DNA from: Bacteroidota bacterium
GTDB lineage: Bacteria; Bacteroidota; Rhodothermia; Rhodothermales; UBA10348
Assembly (NCBI GenBank): GCA_027622005.1
Contig: JAQBZH010000008.1
Coordinates: forward strand, 1-64,000
DNA: 64,000 bases
Reading direction: 5' to 3'
Below the pieces are notes generated by a model. The model was not told where the DNA came from. It searched no databases and worked only from the letters and a program-made list of their open reading frames with translations. This document shows positions 1 through 10,313 of the stretch, in pieces (position 1 is the stretch's first letter; each line of letters starts with the position of its first letter). The position numbers and the translations under genes were made by a program.

Positions 1-62
1 TATGCGCCCCGCCTCTTTTCTATTACTAAACCTCCACTCTGCTCTATTTCAAAGCAAGGGGG

Positions 63-665
63 CTAAAATCCTATTCCGAGGCGGACCATAATCGAATTCT
101 GGCGCTGAGCTTCATCCGAATCAAATTCGAACCCGCCAACCTGAAATTTGTCTTTCATAAATCGGGAGACGCCGATAGCATAACGTATCTCAGGAAAGAG
201 CGTCACACCAGCAACGGTAATCGCGAGACCGGCTCCAACGTTTCCTGAGACACTGACCTTTTCAAGCGCTTCGTCATAATCCGAGTTGCTAGATGACGGA
301 AACGAAAGCACAGGCCCAGCCAATAAATACGGTTTTATAAAAGGGGTAGCCGTCAGGTTGAACCTCAAATCGACCGGAACATCGATTAGCGTAAGATCAA
401 AAGCATCGACAATACCGGCCGTATCCAATTCCAAATCGGCAATATCTCTGTAATAGGCTCCAATCCGAAGTCCGACCGGACCGGCACCCATATTGTAGAA
501 TACACCAACGTGATATCCACTTGCGTTGTCAAACGTGGCCTCACGATTGCCGGAAATATCTGACATCGTATCAAAATTGAGTCCTGCGGCTATTCCCAAT
601 TGACCGTAGCTGGCAGCCGGCGTCCATAGAAGGAAAAGAAAAATGAAATAGATTATTCGTTTCAT
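63..665 (-). CDS. Outer membrane beta-barrel (PorT-like) protein
   Basis: ORF 63..803 trimmed to Met at 665 (MKRIIYFIFLFLLWTPAASYGQ signal peptide); AGLNFDTMSD, repeated amphipathic strands, C-terminal SIMVRLGIGF. Confidence 0.7.
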   Translation of the reverse strand: MKRIIYFIFLFLLWTPAASYGQLGIAAGLNFDTMSDISGNREATFDNASGYHVGVFYNMGAGPVGLRIGAYYRDIADLELDTAGIVDAFDLTLIDVPVDLRFNLTATPFIKPYLLAGPVLSFPSSSNSDYDEALEKVSVSGNVGAGLAITVAGVTLFPEIRYAIGVSRFMKDKFQVGGFEFDSDEAQRQNSIMVRLGIGF

Positions 666-827
666 AAAACTGCGTATTTGGTTGAAGGAAATGAAGCTTT
701 GCATCAAGGTAGCCGCCGTAACATTCACTTTTGTATCAAAACTGAATGTAAAGACACTCACCAGGTGCAACTCCGTTATCGACGCGGAGTTTGCCTTAAT
801 CATTAGTATTTATCCGTCTGAAAGCGA

Positions 828-1973
828 ATGAAAATAGGTATCACGTGTTATCCAGTCTACGGTGGTAGCGGGGTTGTAGCTACGGAACTTGGAAAGGCAC
901 TAGCGGCCCGGGGACATTGCGTCCATTTTATTGCCTATTCCATCCCCTTTCGCCTAGGTCATATCCATGACAACATTCGTTTTCACGAAGTAAACGTCAA
1001 TAATTATCCGCTTTTTGAATACCCGCCGTACACCTTGAACTTAACCTCCAAGTTGGTCGATGTCGTCAAATACGAAGAGTTGGACATTTTACACATGCAT
1101 TATGCAATACCTCACGCCACAAGTGCGGTTTTAGCTCGACAAATTTTGGCGTTGGAAGGGATTCGAATTCCCATTGTGACTACGCTTCACGGTACCGACA
1201 TAACCATTGTAGGACAAGACCCGTCGTTTGCCCCCGTCGTCAACTATTCGATCAATCAGTCGGATGGCGTAACGGCCGTTTCTGAGTATTTAAAAAAGGA
1301 AACGCTAAGTAGTGGAGACATCACCGCAGAAATCGAAGTCATTCCGAATTTTATCGATACGAACCGTTTCCGCCCGCTAGAAAAGGGCCACTTCAAACAG
1401 GCATTGTGCCCCAACGGTGAGAAATTACTCGTTCACGTTTCAAACTTTCGACCTGTAAAGCGCGCTGTTGAAGTGGTAAACGTTTTTTACAACCTAAGAA
1501 GCCTGGGATATGCTATTAAGTTGCTATTGGTTGGAGACGGTCCAGACCGTGCCGCTGCGGAACACAAAGCCCGCGAATTGGGGGTTTATGAGGAAATTCG
1601 GTTTTTAGGAAAGCAAGAACCGGTCGAAGAGATTCTTTCAATTGCAGACATTTTTTTGATGCCTTCTAGCTCAGAAACGTTTGGATTAGCCGCGTTGGAA
1701 GCAATGTCGTGTGCCGTACCAGTGGTCGCCTCCGATATTGGAGGTGTTCCGGAGCTGGTCATAGACGGGGAAACCGGCTTTTTATGTCCGTTGGCAGATA
1801 TGGAGATGTTTACAGCTAGAACTAAACAACTCTTGGACGATCCCGAGTTGCTTAAAAAAATGGCGGCGGCATCACGAGAAAGAGCCGTCAAGGTATTCGA
1901 TACGAGTATTATTATCCCGCATTACGAGTCGTATTATGAAGCGGTAAGAGAATCTGTATCATCCGCGGTTTAG
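828..1973 (+). CDS. bshA: N-acetyl-alpha-D-glucosaminyl L-malate synthase BshA (GT4 glycosyltransferase)
   Basis: MKIGITCYPVYGGSGVVATELGKALAARGH...IPFRL; GT4 motif SSSETFGLAALEAMSC.VPVVASDIGGVPE. Confidence 0.93.
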   Translation: MKIGITCYPVYGGSGVVATELGKALAARGHCVHFIAYSIPFRLGHIHDNIRFHEVNVNNYPLFEYPPYTLNLTSKLVDVVKYEELDILHMHYAIPHATSAVLARQILALEGIRIPIVTTLHGTDITIVGQDPSFAPVVNYSINQSDGVTAVSEYLKKETLSSGDITAEIEVIPNFIDTNRFRPLEKGHFKQALCPNGEKLLVHVSNFRPVKRAVEVVNVFYNLRSLGYAIKLLLVGDGPDRAAAEHKARELGVYEEIRFLGKQEPVEEILSIADIFLMPSSSETFGLAALEAMSCAVPVVASDIGGVPELVIDGETGFLCPLADMEMFTARTKQLLDDPELLKKMAAASRERAVKVFDTSIIIPHYESYYEAVRESVSSAV

Positions 1974-1975
1974 GC

Positions 1976-3034
1976 GTGCAGCATTTAATCAGTCAGAAAA
2001 AAGCCAATTATCCTATTTCGGATTATTTGAGGTCCTATCTGACGCGATACGGTCGTATTTGGTCGGAATCGATTCGATATCGGGACTTGAACCGATTTAC
2101 CAATGCGATTCCCCTCTATGACGAAAAGGGGAAAGACACTCTCTGGTCTACTGTTCTGTATTCTGAGTCCGATCGGCAGGAAATACACCAGCAGCTTTTA
2201 ACAGCTTACACCATTCTCAAAGCAGATGGCGACACCTCGATTACAAAGTATTTATACATTGATCGGGTCGACCAATGCATCCACGGCAACACGCTCCCTT
2301 TCCGAATCCGAGTTGTAAACCGTATAAACGAAAATTTTGACTACTTCTACGTCAAAAAAGTAGATGCCAATCGGATCTACGGTCTGGAAATCGAGCACAT
2401 CCTTTCGCCCAACCGGATCAACTATTTCATTCATGCGCAAACTATAGTTGAGGAGCACATCATAGGCATTCCGGCGGACGCATTTTTACGCGAAGAAATC
2501 CCGGTTACTAATTTTGATCAGGTTCGCCTAGCCAAAGAGTTTGTCAAATTTAACGAACGCTGTTTCATCTCGTTGCTGGGTGACATGCATTCTGGAAACT
2601 TCGTGATCGAGTTGACCAGAGACTTTGAAAAATGGCATTTTCGAATGCATTCGATCGACTTTGATCAACAAAGCCATCATTGGAGAAAGGAAGTTTATCT
2701 GCCGGAATGTTTTGAACAAAACGCGCTTTTCGTGTCGATTGTCAACCGGAATCTAGCGCCGGAAAATGTCCTCCAATACCAAAAGGAGGAACGAAGCCTG
2801 GTAGCAAACCGCGTTCGCGTCTCTCACGGACGCTTTAATCAACTGATGGATGTGATGAAAGAAGATATTATATCCCCGGACGACTACGTCAAACGATTGG
2901 GCCAACAGCTCTCCGAACATTACAAAGAAGCAAAATTTGAATCGTGTGAGACTATGGGAGAAATCGTTTTCGCTTCCATCACTCGACTCCTCGACACCTC
3001 TCTCCCGGCTTCCTTCCCACGAGTAATGGTCTAG
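1976..3034 (+). CDS. Uncharacterised protein with atypical kinase-like (APH/PKL-like) motifs
   Basis: GTG start 2 nt after bshA stop; LLGDMHSGNFVI followed by SIDFD resembles the HGDxHxGN...(I)DFD catalytic loop and metal motif; upstream FYVKK and GLEIEHIL. Confidence 0.6.
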   Translation: MQHLISQKKANYPISDYLRSYLTRYGRIWSESIRYRDLNRFTNAIPLYDEKGKDTLWSTVLYSESDRQEIHQQLLTAYTILKADGDTSITKYLYIDRVDQCIHGNTLPFRIRVVNRINENFDYFYVKKVDANRIYGLEIEHILSPNRINYFIHAQTIVEEHIIGIPADAFLREEIPVTNFDQVRLAKEFVKFNERCFISLLGDMHSGNFVIELTRDFEKWHFRMHSIDFDQQSHHWRKEVYLPECFEQNALFVSIVNRNLAPENVLQYQKEERSLVANRVRVSHGRFNQLMDVMKEDIISPDDYVKRLGQQLSEHYKEAKFESCETMGEIVFASITRLLDTSLPASFPRVMV

Positions 3035-3702
3035 ACACCCAAAAAGTCATTTAAAAACGGATTGTTTTTGCGTTCCTCACCAATGGTTGTCATTGGTCCG
3101 TGACCAGAATAAACCCGAATACTATCGTCCAGCGTCATTAATTGCTGAAAAATTGACTGCATTAGTGTTGCTAGATTTCCCCGCCAAAGGTCGGTGCGCC
3201 CGATAGAATGCTGAAACAGCACATCACCCGAAAGAACAAAACCGTTTTTTTTGTCCAAAAAACTAACAGAACCAGGAGAATGACCGGGTGTGTGGAGGAC
3301 ATTCCATTCGACATCGCCGAACCGGATTACTTCTTCGGGCTCAATAAGCCTGACCGGAAGCGGAGGTTGTTTGATTTTGATGCCAAACATATTCGATTGA
3401 AATGTGGCCTGCTCCAGTAATACCTTGTCTTCACCGTGCACCTCAATTCCCTGGCCGTAATACTCGCTTAAGTCAGCACAACCAAAAATGTGGTCAATAT
3501 GCGCGTGCGTGAGTAATATCCGCGATACCTTGGTTCCGGTGGAATGCACATACTCGATCAACTCGTCGCGTTCCCAATCGGCGTGGCACGACGGGTCCAC
3601 GATTACGCACTCTCCAAGGCTTGAGACTACATAACAGTTGGTTGAAAATGGGTTATATGTGAATGACTTTATGACCACTGCGGTAAGCACCAAGAGAAAC
3701 AT
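3031..3702 (-). CDS. MBL-fold metallo-hydrolase (glyoxalase II-like)
   Basis: THAHIDHIFG, HTPGHSPGSVSF, SGDVLFQHSIGRTD, YSGHGPMTTIGEE motifs; true start probably the internal GTG near VVIKSFTYNPF. Confidence 0.88.
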   Translation of the reverse strand: MFLLVLTAVVIKSFTYNPFSTNCYVVSSLGECVIVDPSCHADWERDELIEYVHSTGTKVSRILLTHAHIDHIFGCADLSEYYGQGIEVHGEDKVLLEQATFQSNMFGIKIKQPPLPVRLIEPEEVIRFGDVEWNVLHTPGHSPGSVSFLDKKNGFVLSGDVLFQHSIGRTDLWRGNLATLMQSIFQQLMTLDDSIRVYSGHGPMTTIGEERKNNPFLNDFLGV

Positions 3703-3756
3703 AATTAAATCAACGGTATAGGTCAGATAACAGACCTAACCCTGAAAACGGGGCCG

Positions 3757-5217
3757 TTGTGCCACGCCAAGCTATTGAAACAGTTTCATCGAATGATCCT
3801 TCGGATGCTCCCCGGCCCCATGGTGGCCTGGATCGGAGTTTTGATGTTTCTTTTGGTGATGCAATTCTTAATTAAATACTTGCCGCAATTGGTCGGCAAA
3901 GGGTTACCCGTCCTGGCAATCGCCGAATTGATCGTTTATAATTTGGCGTACATGTTGGTCTTAGCAGTTCCCATGGCTGCACTCATTTCAACACTCATGG
4001 CGTTTGGAAAGCTCGCGGAATCTAACGCCTACGCCGTCATTAAAGGAGCCGGGGTTTCGTTTCCTCAATTAGTTTGGCCCGTTTATGTAGCTGGATTGCT
4101 GTTAGCCGCTGGCATGTGGTATTTCAACACGGAAATTCATCCGGAAGCTAATTTCAGGGCCCGAAACCTGTGGCAAGATATTCGATTGGCTAAACCCGGA
4201 TTTGACCTACAAGCGGGTGAATTCTACGACGGAATAGAGAATTACAAGATTTTGGTTGGTGATATTGCCCAAGACAACGCCAACCATCTAAACGATATAA
4301 CCATTTACGATTACTCCGAGGGGTCCCGTTTCCGAACGGATATCCGGGCTTCTTCGGGAATGTTGGAGCCCATAAAACGGGGTGGATCACTCAATCTGGT
4401 CCTATTTGATGGAGAAATCCATCGAAAGCGATCCCCTGGGACGTTGGACACTGATCGATATGAAAAACTATCCTTCAAACGTCACTTGCTCCGGATTTCG
4501 ATGGAAGACCTGGATTTTAAGCGGTCCGATCCGGCGGAGGGACGCCGGACCGATCGCACGATGAAATCGGATGAAATGAAGGCCTTGGTCGATTCCCTTG
4601 AAACAAGTGCAGAAGGTCAACGCGTTCAATTGCGATCCATCATGGCGTTATTAGGTACCGGAGCCGTAACCCGAAATGAAATGGGGGTCACTGTCCGTGA
4701 TGATGTTCGTTCGAGCTTGCCGTTCATTTCCGGAGCATCGGCTGATAACGGAGGCTTAGTGGGGGTCGAAACGAAGCAATTGGCTGCCAAGACCATGCGC
4801 GGTGTCCAAGTTCAGGTGGCTGCGGCCCAGCGATCAATTCTTTGGGCGCATTCCAAAGCTGATCGATATCGGGTGGAAATACATAAAAAGTATTCTTTGG
4901 CTCTGGCTTGCCTGATTTTCATGATGATTGGGGCCCCGCTGGGTCTGTTTATACGGCGCGGTGGTTTAGGAACGTCAGCGGCTTTGGCAGTTGCGATATT
5001 TCTGTTTCACTGGGTTTCCTTGGCCAATGGCGAAAAACTAGCAGATCGCGGTTACCTAGAACCTTGGATTGGAATGTGGATTGCAGATATTATTACCGGA
5101 TTAATTGCGCTCTATTTGACGTTTTTTGTTTGGCGAGATTTGAATTCCATCCCCCGATTTTTCTTTTCTTTTCGAAAACCGGTTCCGACCAAAGTTTTGG
5201 ATCCGTTGACGTCTTGA
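3757..5217 (+). CDS. LptF/LptG family (YjgP/YjgQ) permease
   Basis: N-terminal TM bundle LMAFGKLAESNAYAVIKGAGVSFPQL, central periplasmic domain, C-terminal TM bundle; start uncertain. Confidence 0.85.
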   Translation: MCHAKLLKQFHRMILRMLPGPMVAWIGVLMFLLVMQFLIKYLPQLVGKGLPVLAIAELIVYNLAYMLVLAVPMAALISTLMAFGKLAESNAYAVIKGAGVSFPQLVWPVYVAGLLLAAGMWYFNTEIHPEANFRARNLWQDIRLAKPGFDLQAGEFYDGIENYKILVGDIAQDNANHLNDITIYDYSEGSRFRTDIRASSGMLEPIKRGGSLNLVLFDGEIHRKRSPGTLDTDRYEKLSFKRHLLRISMEDLDFKRSDPAEGRRTDRTMKSDEMKALVDSLETSAEGQRVQLRSIMALLGTGAVTRNEMGVTVRDDVRSSLPFISGASADNGGLVGVETKQLAAKTMRGVQVQVAAAQRSILWAHSKADRYRVEIHKKYSLALACLIFMMIGAPLGLFIRRGGLGTSAALAVAIFLFHWVSLANGEKLADRGYLEPWIGMWIADIITGLIALYLTFFVWRDLNSIPRFFFSFRKPVPTKVLDPLTS

Positions 5218-5262
5218 ACCTCGGCCTCATTCGATATTCCGACCATTTTTTCTCCTGATTCC

Positions 5263-5970
5263 ATGCAAAAACCGGGAACGCTTTTTCTCGTTCCGACCCC
5301 AATCGGCAACCTCGGCGACATGACGGTTCGCGCTGTGCAAACGCTTAAATCGGTTGCCCTCGTCGCGTGCGAAGATACCCGAACTTCGGGTGTCCTTTTA
5401 AACCACTATGGTATAGAAACGCCCAGAACGAGTCTACACGCTCACAATGAACACGGAAAAGTGCAGAGGATTGTTGAAAAAATGATTTTGGGCGAAGATG
5501 TGGCACTTATTTCAGACGCTGGCACTCCGGGTATTTCGGATCCCGGATATCTTCTTACCAGAGCCGCCCTCGATGCCCATTTGAACGTGTGTGCTCTTCC
5601 GGGGGCTTCGGCTTTGATTCCCGCATTGGCTGCAAGTGGATTGCCAACCGACAAGTTTGTATTTGAAGGCTTTTTACCCCCCAAAAAAGGGCGCCAAACA
5701 CGTATCAAAGAATTGGTCGAGGAAGATCGGACCGTTATTTTTTATGAATCCCCACACCGAATTGGCAAACTCATAGCTCAAATTATGGAGTTCGCGGGTG
5801 AGGATCGCCAGGCGGTAATCGCTCGAGAATTGTCCAAGATCTACGAAGAATACGTTCGCGGCACCCTGAAAGAGTTGGCCGCGTGGGTCGCGGCCCAGCC
5901 CAAAGTCCGCGGAGAAATCGTCTTTTTATTGGCCTCCCAAAAGAACTCGGAACGAATCAAACTGGTTTAG
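5263..5970 (+). CDS. rsmI: 16S rRNA (cytidine(1402)-2'-O)-methyltransferase
   Basis: GTLFLVPTPIGNLGDMTVRAVQTL, CEDTRTSGVLL, SDAGTPGISDPGYLL, FEGFLPPKKGRQ, FYESPHRI. Confidence 0.96.
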   Translation: MQKPGTLFLVPTPIGNLGDMTVRAVQTLKSVALVACEDTRTSGVLLNHYGIETPRTSLHAHNEHGKVQRIVEKMILGEDVALISDAGTPGISDPGYLLTRAALDAHLNVCALPGASALIPALAASGLPTDKFVFEGFLPPKKGRQTRIKELVEEDRTVIFYESPHRIGKLIAQIMEFAGEDRQAVIARELSKIYEEYVRGTLKELAAWVAAQPKVRGEIVFLLASQKNSERIKLV

Positions 5971-6015
5971 GGTGCGTTCATCTCGCCGCACATCACCAAT
6001 CGAATTTAGCATAGC

Positions 6016-8892
6016 ATGAACTGGAATCGGACCGAAAAACTCGTAGCAGCGCTAGTATTTGTCTATTCTTTGATCATTTACCTGTTGACGGTTGCGCCTG
6101 CAGCTTCCTTTTGGGATTCCGGTGAATTCATTGCTATCGCAAACCGACTTCAAGTTTCCCATCCGCCGGGTGCTCCGTTTTACATGTTGGTCGGAAGGCT
6201 ATTTTCGATGTTCGTCCCCACTGCTTACGTCGCCTTCTCGGTAAATCTAGTTTCCGTTCTATGCAGCGCCATAACCGTTTTGTTGCTGCATTTGATCATT
6301 GTGCGCTTCATTCGCGAGTGGCAGGGAAATCCATCCGTATGGAATTCTATAGACCGCATTGTGGCCCTGACGGGTGGAGTTATTGGGGCTTGTACCTTCG
6401 CAGCGACCGATTCTTTCTGGTTCAACGCTGTTGAAGCGGAAGTTTATGCCATGTCGATGCTCTTCACCTCAGCGGTGGTTTATCTCATACTTCGCTGGAG
6501 AGAGGAGGCCGCTCTCGAGGAAGAACGACTCAATTCGGGACAGCATCGTTTTGGATTGGCTACCAATCGATATCTAATCTTGATTTCTTACTTCTTTGGA
6601 TTGGCCATCGGCATTCACCTATTGAATCTGCTGGCGATCTTCTTCATCGCCCTGATCGTGTTTTATACTGAGTTTGAAAATGCCGAATGGACTTCAGGAC
6701 AGCGTTTTTGGGGGCTGGTAGTGACTGGGGTTGTGTCTTCGTTGGCGTTTTTGGCAGTTTATCCCGGAATCGTTCAAATTTTACCTGGCGTTTTAGGCGA
6801 CTCCCCTGCCCCTCTTTTCCTAACGATTACTTTATTCGCCCTAATTGTATTTGGCGTTTATTGGACGCACCGCCAAGGAATGCAAGCGCTCAATTTGATC
6901 ATGCTTTGTTTGACGGTCGTAATGATTGGGTACTCATCATATACCCTGATCTTCATTCGAAGCGCCTCGAACCCTCCCATTGACGAAAACGACCCTGAAA
7001 CAGTAGAAGGCATTGTTTCCTATCTAAAACGAGAGCAGTATGGAAATACGCCCGTTCTGAAAGGGTTTTCGTATGATAATAGCTTGGGAACGGTTGAAAG
7101 TCGTAAGGGACAGGAAAAGTACTTCCCTCGCCGATATTCACCCGAACCAAGTCATATGCGTGTTTATGGTCAATACGCTTCGGATTCGGAGTTTTTCTGG
7201 CAGTATCAGATTGGCCACATGTATGTTCGCTATTTCATGTGGAATTTCGTTGGCCGAGCCAGCGATGTACAGGATGCCCCTGCCATAACGGGGCTGTCCA
7301 GTCAAGAAAGTGATCAGTATTACTATCAAACGCCGAGCGAAAAATCTAGTCGAAACGCCTACTACGGCTTGCCGTTACTCTTGGGACTCATTGGAGCCGC
7401 CTTTCATTTTATGAAAGATTGGCGTCGGGCATTCGCCGTGCTAGTCTTGTTTCTGTTGACGGGACTTGGGATTATCCTGTATTTAAATCAGACGCCATTT
7501 CAACCACGAGAGCGGGATTACGCTTATGTGGCCTCTTTCTTCGCTTTTAGTATCTGGGTGGGGATCGGAGCCTCTGGTCTCGTTCGACTGGCGCACGATT
7601 CCTTAAAAGAGCGTTTTGAAGACGCTCGCCTCCGGCCCGTTTTATTAGTTATCTCAACGGTCCTGTTCGCCGCGGTTCCTTTGTTGATGATGTTCGTCAA
7701 TTACGATGACCACGACCGGAGTGGCCAATACGTAGCTGGCGATTATGCCTACAATATGTTGGTTGGTCTTGATGAAAATGCCATCATCTTTACAAATGGA
7801 GACAACGATACTTTTCCGCTGTGGTATGCTCAGGAAGTCGAAGGCTTTCGTCAAGACGTTAGAGTGGCCAACCTTTCGCTTCTGAACACTCCTTGGTACG
7901 TAAGGCAGTTAAAGAATCAAGCTTCGAGAGATTCAGATCCCCTACCTATTTCGCTTGCAGAGAGCGCCATCGACGACCTCCAAATCGTGCCTTGGCAGCC
8001 ACGGGAACTCGAACTACCGGTAGATAAGGCGGCCATCTTAGGTACTTCTGAAATGGATGCCCGGATCCAACATGAAGATTCAAGTTTGATTGAGAGCCCC
8101 ATGAAGTGGTTGTTGGAGGGTCGTCCATACAGCAAGGAATTCAATCTCTTGTACGGCGCTGACCAGGCAGCTCTAAACATCTTGATGACCAATGCCCAAC
8201 AGAAATGGAAACGACCGATTTATATCGCGGTCACGGTTAGTCCTGATGGTCAGTTGGGCCTTGAAAATTACTTCCAATTAGAAGGTCAGGCGTACCGAAT
8301 TGTACCGATCAAACACGAGGATCAGTTGGGCCGCGTCGTGCCAGGATTGACGAATGAAAAGCTGAAGCTGTTCCGGTTTAGAGGGCTAAACGATCCCGAC
8401 GTCTATTTCGATGAAAACATTCGTCGAATGACGGATAATTACCGCAATATTTTCTCCCACACGGCCGAGAATATGGCTCGTGCAGGTCAAATTAAGGAAG
8501 GATTGGAACTGATGGATTGGTTTATGGAGCAAGTTCCATTTTCGACCATTCCTGGGGACGAGTTGTCGTTTGCGTTTATGGCTCAGGCCTACGCCTCGCT
8601 CGGAGAATCCCAAAAATCGGCAGATATTTGGAAGATTGCCGAGCCTCTAATTCTACATAATCTGAAAAATGCGTCGAGCAGTAGAGAAATTGAACGAGCC
8701 GCCCAATTTATTGAAGTGATTCGTGGAACCTACCTTGAAATACGGGACTTCGAAGCCTACGCAAGCTTTATGAATGCCATCTCGGAGATCACGGCTGATT
8801 CATCCTATCGTCCAACCGCGGCGGAAATAGAGGCCATGTTTGACGCTTCAGCGGAAGCTTTAGGGAAAGATTCACTTGCGGACAACGAATAG
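6016..8892 (+). CDS. DUF2723 family membrane protein (protein O-mannosyltransferase-like)
   Basis: VAPAASFWDSGEFIAIANRLQVSHPPGAPFYMLVGRLFSMF; many TM segments; TNGDNDTFPLWYAQEVEGFRQDVRVANLSLLNTPWYVRQLK. Confidence 0.9.
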   Translation: MNWNRTEKLVAALVFVYSLIIYLLTVAPAASFWDSGEFIAIANRLQVSHPPGAPFYMLVGRLFSMFVPTAYVAFSVNLVSVLCSAITVLLLHLIIVRFIREWQGNPSVWNSIDRIVALTGGVIGACTFAATDSFWFNAVEAEVYAMSMLFTSAVVYLILRWREEAALEEERLNSGQHRFGLATNRYLILISYFFGLAIGIHLLNLLAIFFIALIVFYTEFENAEWTSGQRFWGLVVTGVVSSLAFLAVYPGIVQILPGVLGDSPAPLFLTITLFALIVFGVYWTHRQGMQALNLIMLCLTVVMIGYSSYTLIFIRSASNPPIDENDPETVEGIVSYLKREQYGNTPVLKGFSYDNSLGTVESRKGQEKYFPRRYSPEPSHMRVYGQYASDSEFFWQYQIGHMYVRYFMWNFVGRASDVQDAPAITGLSSQESDQYYYQTPSEKSSRNAYYGLPLLLGLIGAAFHFMKDWRRAFAVLVLFLLTGLGIILYLNQTPFQPRERDYAYVASFFAFSIWVGIGASGLVRLAHDSLKERFEDARLRPVLLVISTVLFAAVPLLMMFVNYDDHDRSGQYVAGDYAYNMLVGLDENAIIFTNGDNDTFPLWYAQEVEGFRQDVRVANLSLLNTPWYVRQLKNQASRDSDPLPISLAESAIDDLQIVPWQPRELELPVDKAAILGTSEMDARIQHEDSSLIESPMKWLLEGRPYSKEFNLLYGADQAALNILMTNAQQKWKRPIYIAVTVSPDGQLGLENYFQLEGQAYRIVPIKHEDQLGRVVPGLTNEKLKLFRFRGLNDPDVYFDENIRRMTDNYRNIFSHTAENMARAGQIKEGLELMDWFMEQVPFSTIPGDELSFAFMAQAYASLGESQKSADIWKIAEPLILHNLKNASSSREIERAAQFIEVIRGTYLEIRDFEAYASFMNAISEITADSSYRPTAAEIEAMFDASAEALGKDSLADNE

Positions 8893-8943
8893 ATTGGATC
8901 TGCAGGTGTTTCGACGTTTATCGTAGACTCAGAAAGGCCGGTT

Positions 8944-9786
8944 TTAACGAACGACCGTTATCGTTCCCATTTTGGAATGGCCGCTTGCCGTTAATCGATA
9001 ACTATAAAGACCAGAAGGTAGATTCGAGGTCGGAATGCGCATTTGTTGGCTTCCGGCGGAAAGAAGACTCGTTTCGGATTGATGACTGATCCGGCCAACC
9101 GAATCGTACAAAAATAAGGCTACGCTTGCAGCAGCGGCGAGGTCAAAAGAAACCGTGAAAGCTTCCCTTGTCGGGTTCGGGTACGCTTGCTTTAAAGTAA
9201 GGGCTGAGGGGAAAAGCTCATCTTGAACGGCGGTATTCCCGGCATTCGCCAAAGGAAACGAAGTCGTGTAAATAAAGTCGTTGACAGGAAAACCGTCTCC
9301 GTTGGCTGTGTTGGCGGCTGCATAAAAAATCACATTACCGCCGGCGGCTACTGGGGGTATCCACTTTACCTTCCATTGATAGGTGTCGGTCGCCCTCGGG
9401 GCTAAAGGTGCATGTGTCAAATATTGAAACGCAAGACCACCGTCGGCCAGCTTCGTACCTTCTGTTTCTTCCCAGCTACCGGTCATAGATCCGCCGGCGT
9501 CCCGAACCGTAATCTGGAATCCGAAGCGGGCTGCTCCGGGCCGCGATGTCCGAATGGTCAGTTCCACCGGAATTCCGCTTTGATACGCCGCAGGCCCCTC
9601 GATCGAAACTTGACCATTGCCAGAATTTACCAGATTTGACCAGTGACAACCCCCGTCGGCGCAAGTAAGATCGCCGGGAGCCCCTGTCCTCCCCCCTGGG
9701 GCACCGGTAGACAGCACCGAAGCCGCCAATAACCAAGTGCTTAAAAGCAGGACTACATAGGGAAACGCTCTTAACTGTAATCCCAT
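8944..9786 (-). CDS. Choice-of-anchor V-like protein with type IX secretion C-terminal sorting domain
   Basis: N-terminal signal; TGAPGDLTCADGGCHWS; C-terminal AYPNPTREAFTVSFDL...LYDSVGR...LPSGLYSYRL. Confidence 0.8.
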   Translation of the reverse strand: MGLQLRAFPYVVLLLSTWLLAASVLSTGAPGGRTGAPGDLTCADGGCHWSNLVNSGNGQVSIEGPAAYQSGIPVELTIRTSRPGAARFGFQITVRDAGGSMTGSWEETEGTKLADGGLAFQYLTHAPLAPRATDTYQWKVKWIPPVAAGGNVIFYAAANTANGDGFPVNDFIYTTSFPLANAGNTAVQDELFPSALTLKQAYPNPTREAFTVSFDLAAAASVALFLYDSVGRISHQSETSLLSAGSQQMRIPTSNLPSGLYSYRLTASGHSKMGTITVVR

Positions 9787-9795
9787 TTGTTTTTC

Positions 9796-10299
9796 CTATT
9801 GAGTGGCTACTCGAACCACAAATGGGTGCGACAATTCGTTCAATTTCAACGAGTAAGATCCAATGCCATATTCACCTTCTAAGTCGAGGTAATATCGATA
9901 AGGCCGTAAAACGCTCGCACAGACAGCTCCCCCGGGGCGTCGCATGGTCAATGTCACCAAAATCAAGTTACCTGCACGCTGTTGTACCACATTGTGAAGC
10001 TCAGAACAGGCGTCTGGAAAAGATCCTTTGATCAGGACTTCGACCTGCCCCGTGGCTGTGGAGTTCGTTATTTTTGCCGGTCTGATGGTAACGGACTCGT
10101 ATGTGGCATCAAAGAAACGATATTCGGTTGTTCCATCCGGGGGCGAGATCATAATTGTTTGCCGACCGTCAACAGAAACACCGTCTTCCCGATGACCAAA
10201 CTCATCCTCCGGTTTTAGCGGAGAAAGGGCGATGCATCCAGAAATTGCCATCGATCCCAGCAAAATGAAATAGGTGGTTGACAATACCTTTTTGTGCAT
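9796..10299 (-). CDS. Hypothetical lipoprotein
   Basis: Signal with lipobox-like MAISGC; no recognised domain. Confidence 0.55.
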   Translation of the reverse strand: MHKKVLSTTYFILLGSMAISGCIALSPLKPEDEFGHREDGVSVDGRQTIMISPPDGTTEYRFFDATYESVTIRPAKITNSTATGQVEVLIKGSFPDACSELHNVVQQRAGNLILVTLTMRRPGGAVCASVLRPYRYYLDLEGEYGIGSYSLKLNELSHPFVVRVATQ

Positions 10300-10313
10300 A
10301 ATCGCCCGTCAGA

